64,000 nt of DNA from Pelagibacterium sediminicola. Lineage in GTDB: Bacteria > Pseudomonadota > Alphaproteobacteria > Rhizobiales > Devosiaceae. The position numbers and the translations under genes were made by a program. The notes beneath the pieces were generated by a model that saw only the letters and a list, made by a program, of their open reading frames with translations, did not search any database and was not told the origin of the DNA. The DNA is taken from NCBI RefSeq assembly GCF_003390885.1, contig NZ_QMEL01000001.1, forward strand, positions 310,001 to 374,000. The letters run 5' to 3'. Below, in pieces: positions 1-9,440 of this stretch (positions are counted from its first letter, which is position 1; every line of letters starts with the position of its first letter).

Positions 1-1173
1 CGCGGCGACAAGCTGGCGCTGCAGCGGCTCAAGGAAGCCGCCGAAAAGGCCAAGATCGAGCTTTCCTCGGCCTCCCAGACCGAGGTCAACCTGCCGTTCA
101 TCACGGCGGACGCCTCGGGCCCCAAGCACCTGCAACTAAAGCTCACCCGCGCCAAGTTCGAGTCGATCGTCGAGGATCTGGTCAAGCGCACCATCGAGCC
201 GTGCCGCGCCGCGTTGAAGGATGCCGGGATTTCCGCCGGCGAGATCGACGAGGTCGTTCTGGTGGGCGGGATGACCCGCATGCCCAAGGTGCAGGAAGAA
301 GTGAAGAACTTCTTTGGCAAGGAGCCGCACAAGGGGGTGAATCCCGACGAGGTCGTGGCCATGGGCGCCGCCATTCAGGCGGGTGTCCTCCAGGGCGACG
401 TCAAGGATGTGCTGCTGCTCGACGTGACCCCGCTCTCGCTGGGCATCGAGACGCTGGGCGGTGTCTTTACGCGCCTGATCGATCGCAACACCACCATCCC
501 GACCAAGAAGAGCCAGGTGTTCTCCACCGCCGAGGACAACCAGTCGGCGGTGACGATCCGGGTGTTCCAGGGCGAGCGGGAAATGGCGGCGGACAACAAG
601 ATGCTGGGCCAGTTCGATCTGGTGGGCATTCCGCCCGCGCCGCGCGGCGTGCCCCAGGTCGAGGTCACCTTCGATATCGACGCCAACGGCATCGTCAACG
701 TTTCGGCCAAGGACAAGGGCACCGGCAAGGAGCACCAGATCCGCATCCAGGCCTCGGGCGGGCTTTCGGACGACGACATCGAGAAGATGGTCAAGGACGC
801 CGAAGCCAACGCTGAAACCGACAAGAAGCGCCGCGAGACGGTGGAGGCCAAGAACCAGGCCGAAAGCCTCGTCCATTCGACCGAAAAGTCGCTTGCCGAA
901 CACGGCGACAAGGTGAGCGCGGACGTGAAGGCCGAAATCGAGGCCGCGATCGCCGAAGCCAAGACCGCCCTTGAAGGCGATGACGCCGAGGCGATCAAGG
1001 ACAAGGCCGACGCGCTGGCCCAGGCGTCCATGAAGCTCGGGGAAGCCATGTATCAGGCCAGCCAGGCGGAGGCCGCCGAAGCCGCCGCGACCGCGGACGC
1101 CGCCGAGGACGACGTGGTCGATGCGGACTTTGAAGAGGTCAAGGACGACGACGACGACAAGAAGTCGGCATGA
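1..1173 (+). CDS. dnaK: Chaperone DnaK (Hsp70), 3' part only
   Basis: Frame 1 is open from the first base to the TGA at 1171-1173, giving the last 390 residues of DnaK; the 5' end lies outside the window. The part present covers the end of the ATPase domain ([12 protein letters not shown], the adenosine-binding motif), the linker ([14 protein letters not shown]), the beta-sandwich substrate domain and the helical lid. The C-terminus ends in an acidic tail with the EEVKDD-type motif typical of DnaK. It folds client proteins in the cytoplasm with DnaJ, which follows on the same strand after 344 bp, and GrpE. Identification is secure. Confidence 0.98.
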   Translation, partial: RGDKLALQRLKEAAEKAKIELSSASQTEVNLPFITADASGPKHLQLKLTRAKFESIVEDLVKRTIEPCRAALKDAGISAGEIDEVVLVGGMTRMPKVQEEVKNFFGKEPHKGVNPDEVVAMGAAIQAGVLQGDVKDVLLLDVTPLSLGIETLGGVFTRLIDRNTTIPTKKSQVFSTAEDNQSAVTIRVFQGEREMAADNKMLGQFDLVGIPPAPRGVPQVEVTFDIDANGIVNVSAKDKGTGKEHQIRIQASGGLSDDDIEKMVKDAEANAETDKKRRETVEAKNQAESLVHSTEKSLAEHGDKVSADVKAEIEAAIAEAKTALEGDDAEAIKDKADALAQASMKLGEAMYQASQAEAAEAAATADAAEDDVVDADFEEVKDDDDDKKSA

Positions 1174-1198
1174 CGTTCCACGTGAATCACTGGGCAAA

Positions 1199-1222
1199 GG
1201 CCCCGGACATCGATCCGGGGCC
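1199..1222 (+). terminator. Probable dnaK terminator hairpin
   Basis: A perfect 9-bp stem (GGCCCCGGA / TCCGGGGCC) with a 6-nt loop starts 26 bases after the dnaK stop. The following T-run is poor (TTCTGCC), so it may attenuate rather than fully stop transcription into dnaJ. Confidence 0.6.
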
Positions 1223-1242
1223 TTCTGCCATTCCCTTGAAGG

Positions 1243-1386
1243 TAGAGCTATCGCATATGCATTCGCGCTTGTGGCTTCACCCCGCCTCAGCCCTCCCCAC
1301 CCCTCCCCATCAAGGGGAGGGTGCTTCCTTTTCCTGGATACTTCCCTACGCACAAGGCAAGCACCTCCCCCCTTGTGGGGGACTTG
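1243..1386 (+). repeat. Intergenic repeat family A, copy 1
   Basis: This stretch between dnaK and dnaJ matches 5748-5866 in inverted orientation. Shared blocks are CTATCGCATATG, the hairpin CCCTCCCCATCAAGGGGAGGG, CGCACAAGGC and the CCTCCCCC/GGGGG hairpin. The remainder to 1517 holds further short palindromes, including a CGGTTCCGG..CCGGAACG pair near 1391 and AAGGGTCCAGTGGACCCTT near 1412. No gene is seen. It looks like a non-coding mosaic palindromic element of the kind common in Hyphomicrobiales. Confidence 0.75.
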
Positions 1387-1517
1387 CAAGCGGTTCCGGC
1401 ATCGCCGGAACGCAAGGGTCCAGTGGACCCTTGCGAGCGCAGCAAGGGGAGGGGGGATTCGGCGTTAGCCGAAGCATATCCAATGACAGCGCCTTTGATG
1501 GGAACGGGGGCCTCTAG

Positions 1518-2645
1518 ATGTCCAAGGCAGATTTTTATTCCGTGCTCGGGGTCGAGAAGAGCTGCGACGAGGCCGCGCTCAAATCGGCCTACCGCAAGCT
1601 CGCCATGCAGTTCCACCCCGACCGCAATCCCGGCGATTCGGCGGCGGAAGCCAGGTTCAAGGAAGTGTCGGAAGCCTACGACACCCTCAAGGACCCGCAA
1701 AAGCGCGCCGCCTATGACCGGTTCGGGCACGCAGCCTTCAATGGCGCGGCCGGGGGGCAGGGGTTCGGGCAGGATTTCTCGTCCTCGATGTCCGATATCT
1801 TCGAGGACATCTTCGGGGATTTCATGGGCGGGGGCGGCGGCCGTCAGCGCTCGCGCGACGGGCGCCAGCGCGGCTCGGACCTCCGCTACAATCTCGAAAT
1901 CAGCCTCGAGGACGCCTTTACCGGCACCAGCGTCGATATCGACGTGCCGACGCTGGTTCATTGCGAGACCTGCGATGGATCGGGCGCCAAGCCCGGCACC
2001 GGCTTTTCCACCTGCAAGATGTGCAACGGGCACGGCAAGGTGCGCGCCTCGCAGGGCTTTTTCACCATCCAGCAGACCTGTCCCCAGTGCCATGGGCGCG
2101 GGGAAACCATGGACCAGCCCTGCACGGACTGCCACGGGCAGGGGCGGAGGCAGAAAAGCCGTACGCTCAGCGTCGACATTCCCAAGGGCATCGAGGACGG
2201 TACGCGCATAAGGCTGGGGGGTGAGGGCGAGGCGGGGCTGCGCGGCGGGCCGGCGGGCGATCTTTACATCTTCGTTTCGGTCAGGCCCCACCAGCTGTTC
2301 CAGCGCGACGGCGCGGACCTTTACGCGCGCGTTCCCATCTCGATGGTGACGGCGGCGCTGGGCGGCGATTTCGAGGTGCCGACCGTCGAAGGCACCCGGG
2401 CCCGCGTCAAGGTCGATCCCGGCACCCAGCCGGGCAACCGCGTGCGGCTCAGAGGCAAGGGCATGCCGGTGCTGCGCTCGTCGCAGGTGGGCGATCTTTA
2501 CGTCCAGCTCGATGTCGAGACCCCGCAAAAGCTCTCGGCGCGCCAGCGCGAACTGCTCGAGGAATTCCAGGCGATCTCCAACGCCAATACCTCGCCGACA
2601 TCGGAAGGTTTCTTTGACAAGCTCAAGAAGATGTTCGAGGCTTGA
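1518..2645 (+). CDS. dnaJ: Chaperone protein DnaJ (Hsp40)
   Basis: Co-chaperone that binds unfolded clients and stimulates DnaK ATP hydrolysis. The 375-residue product has the full type I layout. The J domain covers residues 1-70 with the HPD motif at 33-35, followed by a Gly/Phe-rich stretch. Four zinc-finger repeats run from about 149 to 210 ([32 protein letters not shown]). Two beta-barrel substrate domains follow. Length is normal for the family. It lies downstream of dnaK with a repeat-filled gap, so it may have its own promoter or be read at a reduced level from dnaK. A strong terminator follows. Confidence 0.98.
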   Translation: MSKADFYSVLGVEKSCDEAALKSAYRKLAMQFHPDRNPGDSAAEARFKEVSEAYDTLKDPQKRAAYDRFGHAAFNGAAGGQGFGQDFSSSMSDIFEDIFGDFMGGGGGRQRSRDGRQRGSDLRYNLEISLEDAFTGTSVDIDVPTLVHCETCDGSGAKPGTGFSTCKMCNGHGKVRASQGFFTIQQTCPQCHGRGETMDQPCTDCHGQGRRQKSRTLSVDIPKGIEDGTRIRLGGEGEAGLRGGPAGDLYIFVSVRPHQLFQRDGADLYARVPISMVTAALGGDFEVPTVEGTRARVKVDPGTQPGNRVRLRGKGMPVLRSSQVGDLYVQLDVETPQKLSARQRELLEEFQAISNANTSPTSEGFFDKLKKMFEA

Positions 2646-2651
2646 AGATGC

Positions 2652-2700
2652 TAGAGCCCCTGTTTTGATGGACTCAAAACTGGGGCTCTAGGTCTTTTTT
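2652..2700 (+). terminator. Rho-independent terminator after dnaJ
   Basis: A long stem begins 6 bases after the dnaJ stop: TAGAGCCCC pairs with GGGGCTCTA and GTTTTGA with TCAAAAC, with one internal mismatch. A TTTTTT run ends at 2700. It closes the dnaKJ unit. Confidence 0.85.
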
Positions 2701-2703
2701 ATA

Positions 2704-2752
2704 TCGCGTTTCCGAACCGCATAAGTGGATACCACTTATGCTGGAAACACTC
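2704..2752. repeat. Repeat family C hairpin, copy 1
   Basis: A 49-bp palindromic element starting CGCGTTTCCGAACCG and ending CTGGAAAC. Its core is a hairpin of ATAAGTGG and CCACTTAT. Two further copies sit at 14453-14503 (inverted) and 40723-40773. This copy lies between the dnaJ terminator and the ribosome binding site of the next gene. Confidence 0.8.
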
Positions 2753-2773
2753 TAAAAAGGGGGACAGCCTGCC

Positions 2774-3325
2774 ATGACCACCGCGCTCACGCTTTCAGGG
2801 TCGATCCGCAAGGGATCGCATAACGAGCATTTGCAGGCCTTGGTGGGCGAGCGGCTGAAAGCGGCGGGGGTCGAGGTCGAGGCGATCTCGCTCAAGGATT
2901 TCGAGATGCCGGTCTTCAACGAGGATCTCGAACCCGACAACGTACCCAAAAGCGCGGTGGCGCTGGCGAAACTCTTTACCAGCCACGACATCGTCTTCAT
3001 CGCAACGCCCGAATACAATGGCGGTCTGCCCCCGCTTCTGGTCAACACCATCACCTGGCTCTCGCGGGTCGAGCCCTGGCCATTCGCCCATGCAGTGTTC
3101 GGTGTCGGCGGGGTTTCGTCGGGCAAGTACGGGACCATCTGGGCGCAGTCCCACTTGCGCGATTCGCTCACCAAGATCGGTACGCTCGTCGTCCCGACCC
3201 TTTTGGGCATCGGCCCGTCCAGCACGGCCTTCACCGAGGACGGCAAGATCGCCGAAAAGCCGATCGAGAAAAAGATGGACCGGATGGTCGCGGAGCTGAC
3301 GCATTTTTCGCGCGGTGGAATCTGA
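2774..3325 (+). CDS. NAD(P)H-dependent FMN reductase family protein
   Basis: A 183-residue flavodoxin-like oxidoreductase of the NADPH-dependent FMN reductase / ChrR type, expected to reduce quinones, azo compounds or chromate in the cytosol using bound FMN. The phosphate-binding loop GSIRKGSHN is at residues 9-17, and the PEYNGG motif that contacts the isoalloxazine ring is near residue 80. Length is typical. The ATG at 2774 follows a strong GGGGGAC ribosome binding site. It stands alone, with dnaJ's terminator before it and pyrF 82 bases after. The physiological substrate cannot be told from sequence. Confidence 0.85.
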   Translation: MTTALTLSGSIRKGSHNEHLQALVGERLKAAGVEVEAISLKDFEMPVFNEDLEPDNVPKSAVALAKLFTSHDIVFIATPEYNGGLPPLLVNTITWLSRVEPWPFAHAVFGVGGVSSGKYGTIWAQSHLRDSLTKIGTLVVPTLLGIGPSSTAFTEDGKIAEKPIEKKMDRMVAELTHFSRGGI

Positions 3326-3407
3326 TCCAACCCACCCTTGCGCGCCATGCGGTTCCATGGCAATTCGGGGCAACACTACACCCAGGACAATCGGGGGAGC
3401 ACCGCCA

Positions 3408-4109
3408 ATGGCCGGAGAGTTGATCGTCGGGCTCGACGTTTCCACGCGCCATGACGCCGAAAAAATTGTCGAGCAGCTCGACGGGACCGCCGATTTCTTC
3501 AAGATCGGCTACCAGCTCGTTTATGGCGGAGACGGGCTTGCGCTGGGCAAGGCGCTGATCGCCGCCGGCAAGCGGGTGTTTTTCGATCTAAAACTCCTCG
3601 ATATCGACAACACGGTGGAAAAGGGCGTCGCCGCGATTGCCCGGACGGGCGCGACGATGCTCACGCTCCACGCCTATCCAAAGGCGATGGCGGCAGCGGT
3701 CCGGGCAGCGGCGGGCTCGCCACTGTGCCTGCTCGGGGTCACGGTCCTCACCTCGATGGACGAAGCCGATGTGAGGGACGCCGGCTATGGCCTGAGCATC
3801 GAAGACCTCGTTGCCCGCCGCGCCGCCCAGGCGCGCGATGCGGGGATGGGCGGGCTCGTTGCCTCGGCATTCGAGGCGAGGAAGATCCGCGAGATCGTCG
3901 GGCCCGGCATGGCCGTCGTCACCCCCGGCATCCGCCCGGGCGGCAGCGCCTCGGGCGACCAGAAGCGCGTGATGACGCCCCGCGACGCGGTGCGGGCGGG
4001 CGCCAGCCATCTGGTCGTTGCGCGCCCCATCATCGCCGCCCCCGACCCGCGCCGGACCGCGCAAGACATTCTGGCCGAAATGGCCACGGCAGGAGAGGGC
4101 GCGCCATGA
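3408..4109 (+). CDS. pyrF: Orotidine 5'-phosphate decarboxylase
   Basis: Catalyses the last step of UMP synthesis, decarboxylating OMP. The 233-residue product is a normal class 1 enzyme: GLDVSTR near the N-terminus, the catalytic [12 protein letters not shown] (Asp-x-Lys-x-x-Asp) motif near residue 60, and the phosphate-binding [11 protein letters not shown] at the end. An upstream in-frame ATG at 3315 exists, but homology begins at 3408, which has a good GGGGGAG site, so I use the shorter form. The stop overlaps the dapB start as ATGA, so the two genes are translationally coupled. Confidence 0.95.
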   Translation: MAGELIVGLDVSTRHDAEKIVEQLDGTADFFKIGYQLVYGGDGLALGKALIAAGKRVFFDLKLLDIDNTVEKGVAAIARTGATMLTLHAYPKAMAAAVRAAAGSPLCLLGVTVLTSMDEADVRDAGYGLSIEDLVARRAAQARDAGMGGLVASAFEARKIREIVGPGMAVVTPGIRPGGSASGDQKRVMTPRDAVRAGASHLVVARPIIAAPDPRRTAQDILAEMATAGEGAP

Positions 4110-4915
4110 GCCTTAAAATCGCGGTAGCGGGCGCGGGCGGGCGCATGGGCGCCGCCAACATCAGGGCCGTCGCCGCCCACCCCGGAACGGAGCTTGCCGC
4201 AGCGTTCGAGCGCAGCGGCGCCCCGCTGATCGGACGGGACGCCGGGGTCCATGCCGGGCTCGAGCCGCTAGGGGTCGCCATCACCGACGACATCGACGCC
4301 GCGATTGAGATGGCCGATGCGGTGCTCGATTTCACCGTGCCGGCGGCAAGCGTCGCGCTGGCGGAAAAAATCGCCGGGCGCGGGCTCATCCACATCATCG
4401 GCACCACGGGATGTTCGGAAGCCGAGGACGCCGCGATCGCAAGGGCCGCCGAAGCGGGGGCAAGGATCGTCAAATCGGGCAATATGAGCCTGGGGGTCAA
4501 CCTCCTTGCCGCGCTCGTCAGGCGCGCCGCGGCCAGCCTTGCGCCCGATTTCGACATCGAGGTGCTCGAAATGCACCACCGCAACAAGGTGGATGCTCCT
4601 TCGGGGACGGCGCTCTTGCTCGGCGAGGCGGCGGCAGAGGGGCGCGGCATTACGCTTAAGGACAAGGCCGTCATGTCGCGCGAGGGCTATACCGGCGCGC
4701 GCGAAGAGGGGACGATCGGTTTTGCAACCCTGCGCGGCGGGTCGGTGGTCGGGGATCATGCGGTGATCCTTGCGGGCCCGGCCGAACGCCTTGTGCTCTC
4801 CCATGTGGCCGAGGACCGCGCGCTGTTCGCCAATGGCGCGGTCCGCGCCGCGCTCTGGGCGCAAGACAAGCCCGGGGGACTATATTCAATGGCCGACGTC
4901 CTCGGCCTCGACTGA
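4106..4915 (+). CDS. dapB: 4-hydroxy-tetrahydrodipicolinate reductase
   Basis: NAD(P)H-dependent reductase of the diaminopimelate/lysine pathway, supplying cell-wall DAP. The 269-residue product has the dinucleotide-binding GAGGRMG at residues 9-15 and the DapB signature [13 protein letters not shown] at about 157-169, with the catalytic His pair and Lys. Its ATG overlaps the pyrF stop by 4 bases. An in-frame upstream extension from 3725 lies inside pyrF and is not credible. gpmA starts 22 bases downstream, so pyrF-dapB-gpmA is probably one transcript. Confidence 0.97.
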   Translation: MSLKIAVAGAGGRMGAANIRAVAAHPGTELAAAFERSGAPLIGRDAGVHAGLEPLGVAITDDIDAAIEMADAVLDFTVPAASVALAEKIAGRGLIHIIGTTGCSEAEDAAIARAAEAGARIVKSGNMSLGVNLLAALVRRAAASLAPDFDIEVLEMHHRNKVDAPSGTALLLGEAAAEGRGITLKDKAVMSREGYTGAREEGTIGFATLRGGSVVGDHAVILAGPAERLVLSHVAEDRALFANGAVRAALWAQDKPGGLYSMADVLGLD

Positions 4916-4937
4916 CGATAAATCTGAAAGGCAGACC

Positions 4938-5552
4938 ATGACCGGCACCCTCATCCTCGTGCGCCACGGCCAGAGCGAGTGGAATCTTCTCAATCTGTTC
5001 ACGGGCTGGAAGGATCCCGGTCTGACCGAGCAGGGGATCGAGGAAGCCAAAAAGGCCGGGCAGGCGCTCAAGGCAAAGAACATCGTGCCGGACGCCTATT
5101 TCACGTCCGATCTCACCCGCGCGCAGCGCACGCTCGACCTCATGCTCAAGGAAATGGGGATTACCGAGCTCACCATCCACCGCAGCCAAAAGCTCAACGA
5201 GCGCGACTATGGCGATCTGGCCGGGCTCAACAAGGACGACGCGCGGGAAAAATGGGGCGAGGAACAGGTCCATATCTGGCGCCGCTCCTATGACGTGCCC
5301 CCGCCGGGGGGCGAAAGTCTCAAGGATACCGCCGCGCGCGTCCTGCCCTATTACGAGGCCGAGATCGAACCGCTGGTGAAAGCCGGCAAGACCGTGCTCG
5401 TCACCGCCCACGGCAACTCCCTGCGCGCGCTGGTGATGGTGCTCGAAGAGCTGGACGAGGAAGCGATCCTCAAGCGCGAAATCGCCACCGGCGCGCCGAT
5501 CCTTTACGGGATCGATGCGGCGGGCAAGCGGGTTTCGACCGAGGAGCTTTGA
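4938..5552 (+). CDS. gpmA: 2,3-bisphosphoglycerate-dependent phosphoglycerate mutase
   Basis: Glycolytic enzyme interconverting 3- and 2-phosphoglycerate through a phosphohistidine. The motif [10 protein letters not shown] places the catalytic His at residue 10, and the second active-site His is in TAHGNS near residue 158. At 204 residues this is the short form usual in alphaproteobacteria. The ATG at 4938 follows GAAAGGCAG. Upstream in-frame codons back to 4770 overlap dapB and lack homology. It is the last gene of the pyrF-dapB-gpmA unit. Confidence 0.95.
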   Translation: MTGTLILVRHGQSEWNLLNLFTGWKDPGLTEQGIEEAKKAGQALKAKNIVPDAYFTSDLTRAQRTLDLMLKEMGITELTIHRSQKLNERDYGDLAGLNKDDAREKWGEEQVHIWRRSYDVPPPGGESLKDTAARVLPYYEAEIEPLVKAGKTVLVTAHGNSLRALVMVLEELDEEAILKREIATGAPILYGIDAAGKRVSTEEL

Positions 5553-5747
5553 TCTGCCTCACGGGCCGCACCGCGAAATCCATGACGGGCTAGATCCGCC
5601 CTATGGATTTCGCTGGCCCTCCGGCGGGGCGCGCAAAACGTTGCGCGGGGTCCTCGCTTGGCTCGTCCGGCTTATCGCTTACCCCCCGGAAACCAGCCCC
5701 GCCTCTTTCGCCCCCTCCCCTTGAGGGGCAGAGCTCTCCCCTCCCAG

Positions 5748-5866
5748 CCTCCCCCACAAGGGGGGAGGTGCTGGCCTTGTGCGTAGGAAGACGGCCAAGC
5801 AAAGGAAACACCCTCCCCTTGATGGGGAGGGGTGATGCCACACGCGCAAATCCATATGCGATAGCC
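5748..5866 (-). repeat. Intergenic repeat family A, copy 2
   Basis: Inverted copy of 1243-1386. It carries the CCCTCCCCTTGATGGGGAGGG hairpin, the CCTCCCCCACAAGGGGGGAGG hairpin and CATATGCGATAG. The gap 5553-5920 contains no gene. Between 5553 and 5747 I see only a CCCCTCCCCTTGAGGGG half-hairpin and unremarkable GC-rich sequence. Confidence 0.75.
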
Positions 5867-5920
5867 CTGCCCATGGAAGCGATGGAACCGAAGCATCGGT
5901 GCCCGACTTGGGCGCAGGCG

Positions 5921-6796
5921 CTATCCGCCAGAAATCAGCCCTGCCTCCCAGCCCAATATGGCGCGCTTGCGCACCAGCCCCCAGTGATAGCCGGTGAGCG
6001 AGCCGGTGGAGCCCACGATGCGGTGGCAGGGGACGACGAAGGAAATGGGGTTGCGCCCCACCGCCCGGCCCACGGCGCGCGCGGCGGATGGCTTGCCGAT
6101 CGAGCGGGCGATCTCGCCATAGGTCGCGGCGTGCCCGGCGGGCACCTTCAAAAGCGTTTCCCAGACCTTGATCTCGAATTGCGAGCCGATCATCACCAAC
6201 CGCACGGGCTGGTCCGGGTTCCAGTGAACGGGATCGAAAATGCGCCGGGCGACGGGCAGCACCGCGCTGTCGTCGCGCCGGTATCGGGCATTGGGCCAGC
6301 GGCCGGCCAGATCCTCAAAGGCAGCCTCTTCGCGCCCTTCATCGGCAAAGGCGATGCCGGCAACGCCATATTGCGTCGTCATCAACACCACCTGCCCAAA
6401 AGGCGAGGGAGCCAGCCCCCAGGCCATTTCGAGGCCCGCGCCCCGCGCCCGGTAGATGCCGGGGGGCACCGCGTCGTAGGTGACGAACAGATCATGGAGC
6501 CGGGCGGGGCCGGACAGCCCCACCTCGTAGGTCGTATCGAGCACGCTCATGTTCTCGCGCAGCAATTTGCGCGCATGGTCGAGCGCCACGGCCTGCGCAA
6601 AGCTTTTCGGGGTCAGCCCGCACCATTTGCGGAACATCTCGGTCAGCGCGCGCTCGCTCATCGAGAGCGCGTTGGCGAGCCCGGCAATGTCGGGGGTCTC
6701 GGGGCCCGGCGTCGAGAGGTATTCAATCGCACGCGCGATCTGCCCGTAGGTGCTTGCGGCGGGATCGGGGATGTTTATGGCAAGGTTCATGTTCAT
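5921..6796 (-). CDS. AraC-type HTH / O6-methylguanine-DNA methyltransferase fusion
   Basis: The 291-residue product joins an N-terminal AraC-type DNA-binding region (about 20-105) to a C-terminal O6-alkylguanine-DNA alkyltransferase domain. The acceptor-site signature is VVPCHRIVGSTG with the reactive Cys near 257. The upstream KVPAGHAATYGEIA and RAVGRAVGRNPI motifs are also present. This is an Ada-like architecture without the N-terminal zinc/methylphosphotriester domain, so it can repair O6-methylguanine but lacks the usual Ada sensor cysteine cluster. It stands alone on the minus strand. Direct damage repair is secure; a regulatory role is inferred from the HTH only. Confidence 0.88.
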   Translation of the reverse strand: MNMNLAINIPDPAASTYGQIARAIEYLSTPGPETPDIAGLANALSMSERALTEMFRKWCGLTPKSFAQAVALDHARKLLRENMSVLDTTYEVGLSGPARLHDLFVTYDAVPPGIYRARGAGLEMAWGLAPSPFGQVVLMTTQYGVAGIAFADEGREEAAFEDLAGRWPNARYRRDDSAVLPVARRIFDPVHWNPDQPVRLVMIGSQFEIKVWETLLKVPAGHAATYGEIARSIGKPSAARAVGRAVGRNPISFVVPCHRIVGSTGSLTGYHWGLVRKRAILGWEAGLISGG

Positions 6797-6844
6797 AACC
6801 CCAATCTAGGGTCGGGACGAAGAGATGACGACCCGTTTTTGACG

Positions 6845-7327
6845 TCAGGTCTTGGCGCGATGAAGCGCGTTGGCAAAGGCCCTTGCGAACTGGTCCTTGT
6901 CGGAGGGGGTAAGGAAGCGCCCGATCTCGGTCTCCCCGCCCCGCGTCACAAGCCTCAAGGCCGTTACCCGGTTGTCACTGTCGCGCACCACCGCAAGCCG
7001 GACGTAAAAGGGATTGAACGAAACGCTGGTTTCCCTGCCCTTGGCGCTCACGCGCCGGATGTCGAGCGCGTCGGGCCAAAGGGTTATCTCCTCATAGGCG
7101 TCGCCTGATTTGAGCGAAGCCGACAGCGCCCACCACAGCACCAGCACGTCGAGCCCCAAAAGCCCCACGATCGGCCAGGCGCCCATGGCGTAAAAGGTCA
7201 GCCCCGGGATCGAGGCCATCACAGCGGCAAGGGCGATGACCCAGCGCAGGCCCCTGCCGTCCATCGACCGGTGGGGGGTGAGGAGCGCTGAAAAGAGAGG
7301 GTTTTGTCCGTCGTGGGTGGCGTCCAT
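6845..7327 (-). CDS. DUF2244 family membrane protein
   Basis: A 160-residue protein with two hydrophobic segments near residues 29-45 and 48-66, followed by a soluble C-terminal half. The pattern PHRS near the N-terminus, two membrane spans and a beta-rich tail (TLWPDALDIRR, RLVTRGGETEIGRFL) fits DUF2244. Its function is unknown. It is divergent from nth, with only 39 bases between the two starts, an arrangement often seen for this family in alphaproteobacteria. Confidence 0.8.
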   Translation of the reverse strand: MDATHDGQNPLFSALLTPHRSMDGRGLRWVIALAAVMASIPGLTFYAMGAWPIVGLLGLDVLVLWWALSASLKSGDAYEEITLWPDALDIRRVSAKGRETSVSFNPFYVRLAVVRDSDNRVTALRLVTRGGETEIGRFLTPSDKDQFARAFANALHRAKT

Positions 7328-7366
7328 CGTCTATAATTGGCCCCGGGGCTTGCCTGATGCAACCCA

Positions 7367-8074
7367 TTGACTAAAAGACGATGGAGGCCAGAACACAACC
7401 GCAAAGCCCGTTTTTCCTTGAGCACAAAAAGCCGCACGCCCTCCAAAGCCGAGATCGCCGAAATCTTCGCGGCCTTTTCGCGCGACAATCCAGAGCCCGA
7501 GGGCGAGCTTGACTATGTCAACGTCTTCACCCTCCTCGTGGCCGTCGTGCTTTCGGCGCAGGCGACCGATGTGGGCGTCAACAAGGCAACCAGGGCCCTG
7601 TTCGAGATCGCCGATACGCCCGAAAAGATGGTGGCGCTGGGCGAGGATGCGATCCGCGAGCATATCCGCACCATCGGGCTTTACCGCAACAAGGCGAAAA
7701 ACGTCTACCTGCTCTCAAGGATGCTGATCGCGGAGCATGGCGGCGACGTCCCTTCCACCCGCGAGGCGCTCGAAAAGCTGCCCGGGGTGGGGCGCAAGAC
7801 GGCCAATGTGGTGCTCAATATCGGGTTCGGCCAGCCCACCATCGCGGTGGACACCCATCTTTTCCGGGTCGGCAACCGCACGGGGCTCGCGACCGGCAAG
7901 ACCCCGCTCGAAGTCGAAAAAAAGCTCGAAAAGCGCGTGCCGGAACACTATCTGCTGCACGCCCATCACTGGCTGATCCTGCACGGGCGCTATGTGTGCA
8001 AGGCCCGCAAGCCCGAATGCTGGCGCTGCATCATCGCCCAGTGGTGCCGCTACCCCGCCAAGACCACGGTCTGA
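7367..8074 (+). CDS. nth: Endonuclease III
   Basis: Base-excision repair glycosylase/AP lyase for oxidised pyrimidines. The helix-hairpin-helix LPGVGRKTANVVL near residues 137-149 contains the catalytic Lys, and VDTHLFRV near 160 supplies the catalytic Asp. The C-terminal [4Fe-4S] cluster ligands are spaced Cys-x6-Cys-x2-Cys-x5-Cys from about residue 211. The open frame begins at a TTG (7367); a second TTG lies at 7418 and no ATG precedes the conserved part, so the exact start is uncertain. Confidence 0.95.
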   Translation: MTKRRWRPEHNRKARFSLSTKSRTPSKAEIAEIFAAFSRDNPEPEGELDYVNVFTLLVAVVLSAQATDVGVNKATRALFEIADTPEKMVALGEDAIREHIRTIGLYRNKAKNVYLLSRMLIAEHGGDVPSTREALEKLPGVGRKTANVVLNIGFGQPTIAVDTHLFRVGNRTGLATGKTPLEVEKKLEKRVPEHYLLHAHHWLILHGRYVCKARKPECWRCIIAQWCRYPAKTTV

Positions 8075-8143
8075 TGGCGGTTGCACCGCGCCCCGGCTTG
8101 GCCTAAGCGATGGGCAAGGCTCATAAAACCATTCGGAGTGCCG

Positions 8144-9145
8144 ATGACTACCCGGTTCGACGTCCTGACCATCGGCAACGCCATCGTCGATGTGATCGCC
8201 CCCGTTCCCGACGATTTCATCACCAGCGAAGCGATGACCAAATCGATCATGCACCTGATCGATGCCGAACGTTCCGCCGATCTTTACGCCCGGATGCCGG
8301 GCGACAAGAAGATGATTCCGGGCGGGTCAGCGGCCAACACCGCTGCGGGGGTCGCAGCGCTCGGCGGGCGGGCGGCGTTCGTGGGCAAGGTCGCCGATGA
8401 CGAGCTGGGCGCGATATTTCGCACCGACTTTGAAAGGCACGGCATTCATTTCGGCACCGACGATCTGGTCGACGGCCCGGCCACCGCGCGCTCGATGATC
8501 CTCGTCACCCCCGATGGCGAGCGCACCATGAACACCTATCTGGGCGCCTGCCAGCACCTTAACGAGACCGACATCGTCGAGGAGACGGTGGGCGCGGCGG
8601 CGATCACCTATATGGAGGGGTATCTGTGGGACCCTCCCGAGGCCAAGAAGGCGTTCGTCCTTGCCGCCCATTTCGCCCACAAGAACGAGCGCGCCGCAGC
8701 GATCACGCTTTCCGATCCCTTCTGCGTCAACCGCTTCCGGGCCGAGTTCCTCGATCTCATCCGCTCGAAAACCATGGATTACGTCTTTGCCAATATCGAG
8801 GAGGCCAAGGCGCTCTATGAGACCGACGACATCAACGTCGCGGTGCGCGAACTGGCCAAGGACGCGGAGGTCGCCGCCGTCACCATGGGGTCGCGCGGGG
8901 CGATGGCGATCGCCAATGGCGAGATCGTCTCGGTCCCGGCCTTCCCGGTGGACGAGGTGGTCGATGTGACCGGGGCGGGCGATCTTTTCGCGGCCGGTTT
9001 CCTTTTGGCCAATGCGCGCGGGCAGTCGATGGAAGAGGCGTTGAAACTGGGCTGCCTCGCCGCCTCCGAAGTCATCTCCCATATCGGCGCGCGGCCCGTT
9101 GCGGATTTGAAGGCCATGGCGCGCGGCGAGGGGATCGCGGTCTAA
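8144..9145 (+). CDS. PfkB-family carbohydrate kinase, probable adenosine kinase
   Basis: A 333-residue ribokinase-fold kinase. It has the N-terminal GNAIVDVIAPV strand, the GGSAANTAAGVAALGG nucleoside-binding motif and the C-terminal DVTGAGDLFAAGFL motif (anion hole and catalytic Asp, about 274-287). The closest pattern I recognise is the alphaproteobacterial adenosine kinase group, which would salvage adenosine to AMP, but PfkB kinases are hard to assign to a substrate from sequence. The ATG at 8144 has a CGGAG site 5 bases upstream; the longer frame from 8081 is unsupported. Confidence 0.85.
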   Translation: MTTRFDVLTIGNAIVDVIAPVPDDFITSEAMTKSIMHLIDAERSADLYARMPGDKKMIPGGSAANTAAGVAALGGRAAFVGKVADDELGAIFRTDFERHGIHFGTDDLVDGPATARSMILVTPDGERTMNTYLGACQHLNETDIVEETVGAAAITYMEGYLWDPPEAKKAFVLAAHFAHKNERAAAITLSDPFCVNRFRAEFLDLIRSKTMDYVFANIEEAKALYETDDINVAVRELAKDAEVAAVTMGSRGAMAIANGEIVSVPAFPVDEVVDVTGAGDLFAAGFLLANARGQSMEEALKLGCLAASEVISHIGARPVADLKAMARGEGIAV

Positions 9146-9270
9146 GTATCCATTTCCTCCGCCATTGCCCGGCGTGTCCCGGGCAATCGAGCGCTCGGGG
9201 CGACTGGGTCACCCGGATAAACCGGGTGACGACGGAGAACTTACAATTGGAGTGGCCCGGAGCTCCAGAG

Positions 9271-9440
9271 CATTTCGGATTTTGTCGGAATCTGCCTCAA
9301 GCTCCTTTGCTGCCCCGGCGAAAGCCGGGGCCCATGCTGCAAAGTCCACTGTGCTGGATGGTTTGCTATGGATCCCGGGTCGAGCCCGGGATAGCGACGG
9401 AGACAAGCCGATCGTTTCGATCGAAACCCGAAACGATCTA
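9271..9440 (+). repeat. Intergenic repeat family B, copy 1
   Basis: About 170 bp of composite inverted repeats: CCCCGGCGAAAGCCGGGG near 9314, ATCCCGGGTCGAGCCCGGGAT near 9372 and a GATCGTTTCG..CGAAACGATC hairpin near 9411. The same sequence occurs inverted at 40541-40710 with scattered differences. It fills most of the gap between the kinase and coaA, and its last hairpin touches the coaA stop, so it could also terminate coaA transcription. The rest of the gap (9146-9270) shows no gene. Confidence 0.85.

Noticed and set aside
1175-1188. GTTCCACGTGAATC after dnaK as a parS site
   Set aside because: Two mismatches including one near the core, and 22 kb from the origin; kept only as a possible chance match.
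5603-7108. A 501-codon plus-strand frame over the AraC-Ogt gene
   Set aside because: Starts in repeat family A and runs antisense to a gene with clear motifs.
7304-7337. TTGTCC and TATAAT as a promoter for nth
   Set aside because: Spacing of 22 bases is too long for sigma-70; only the -10 looks good.
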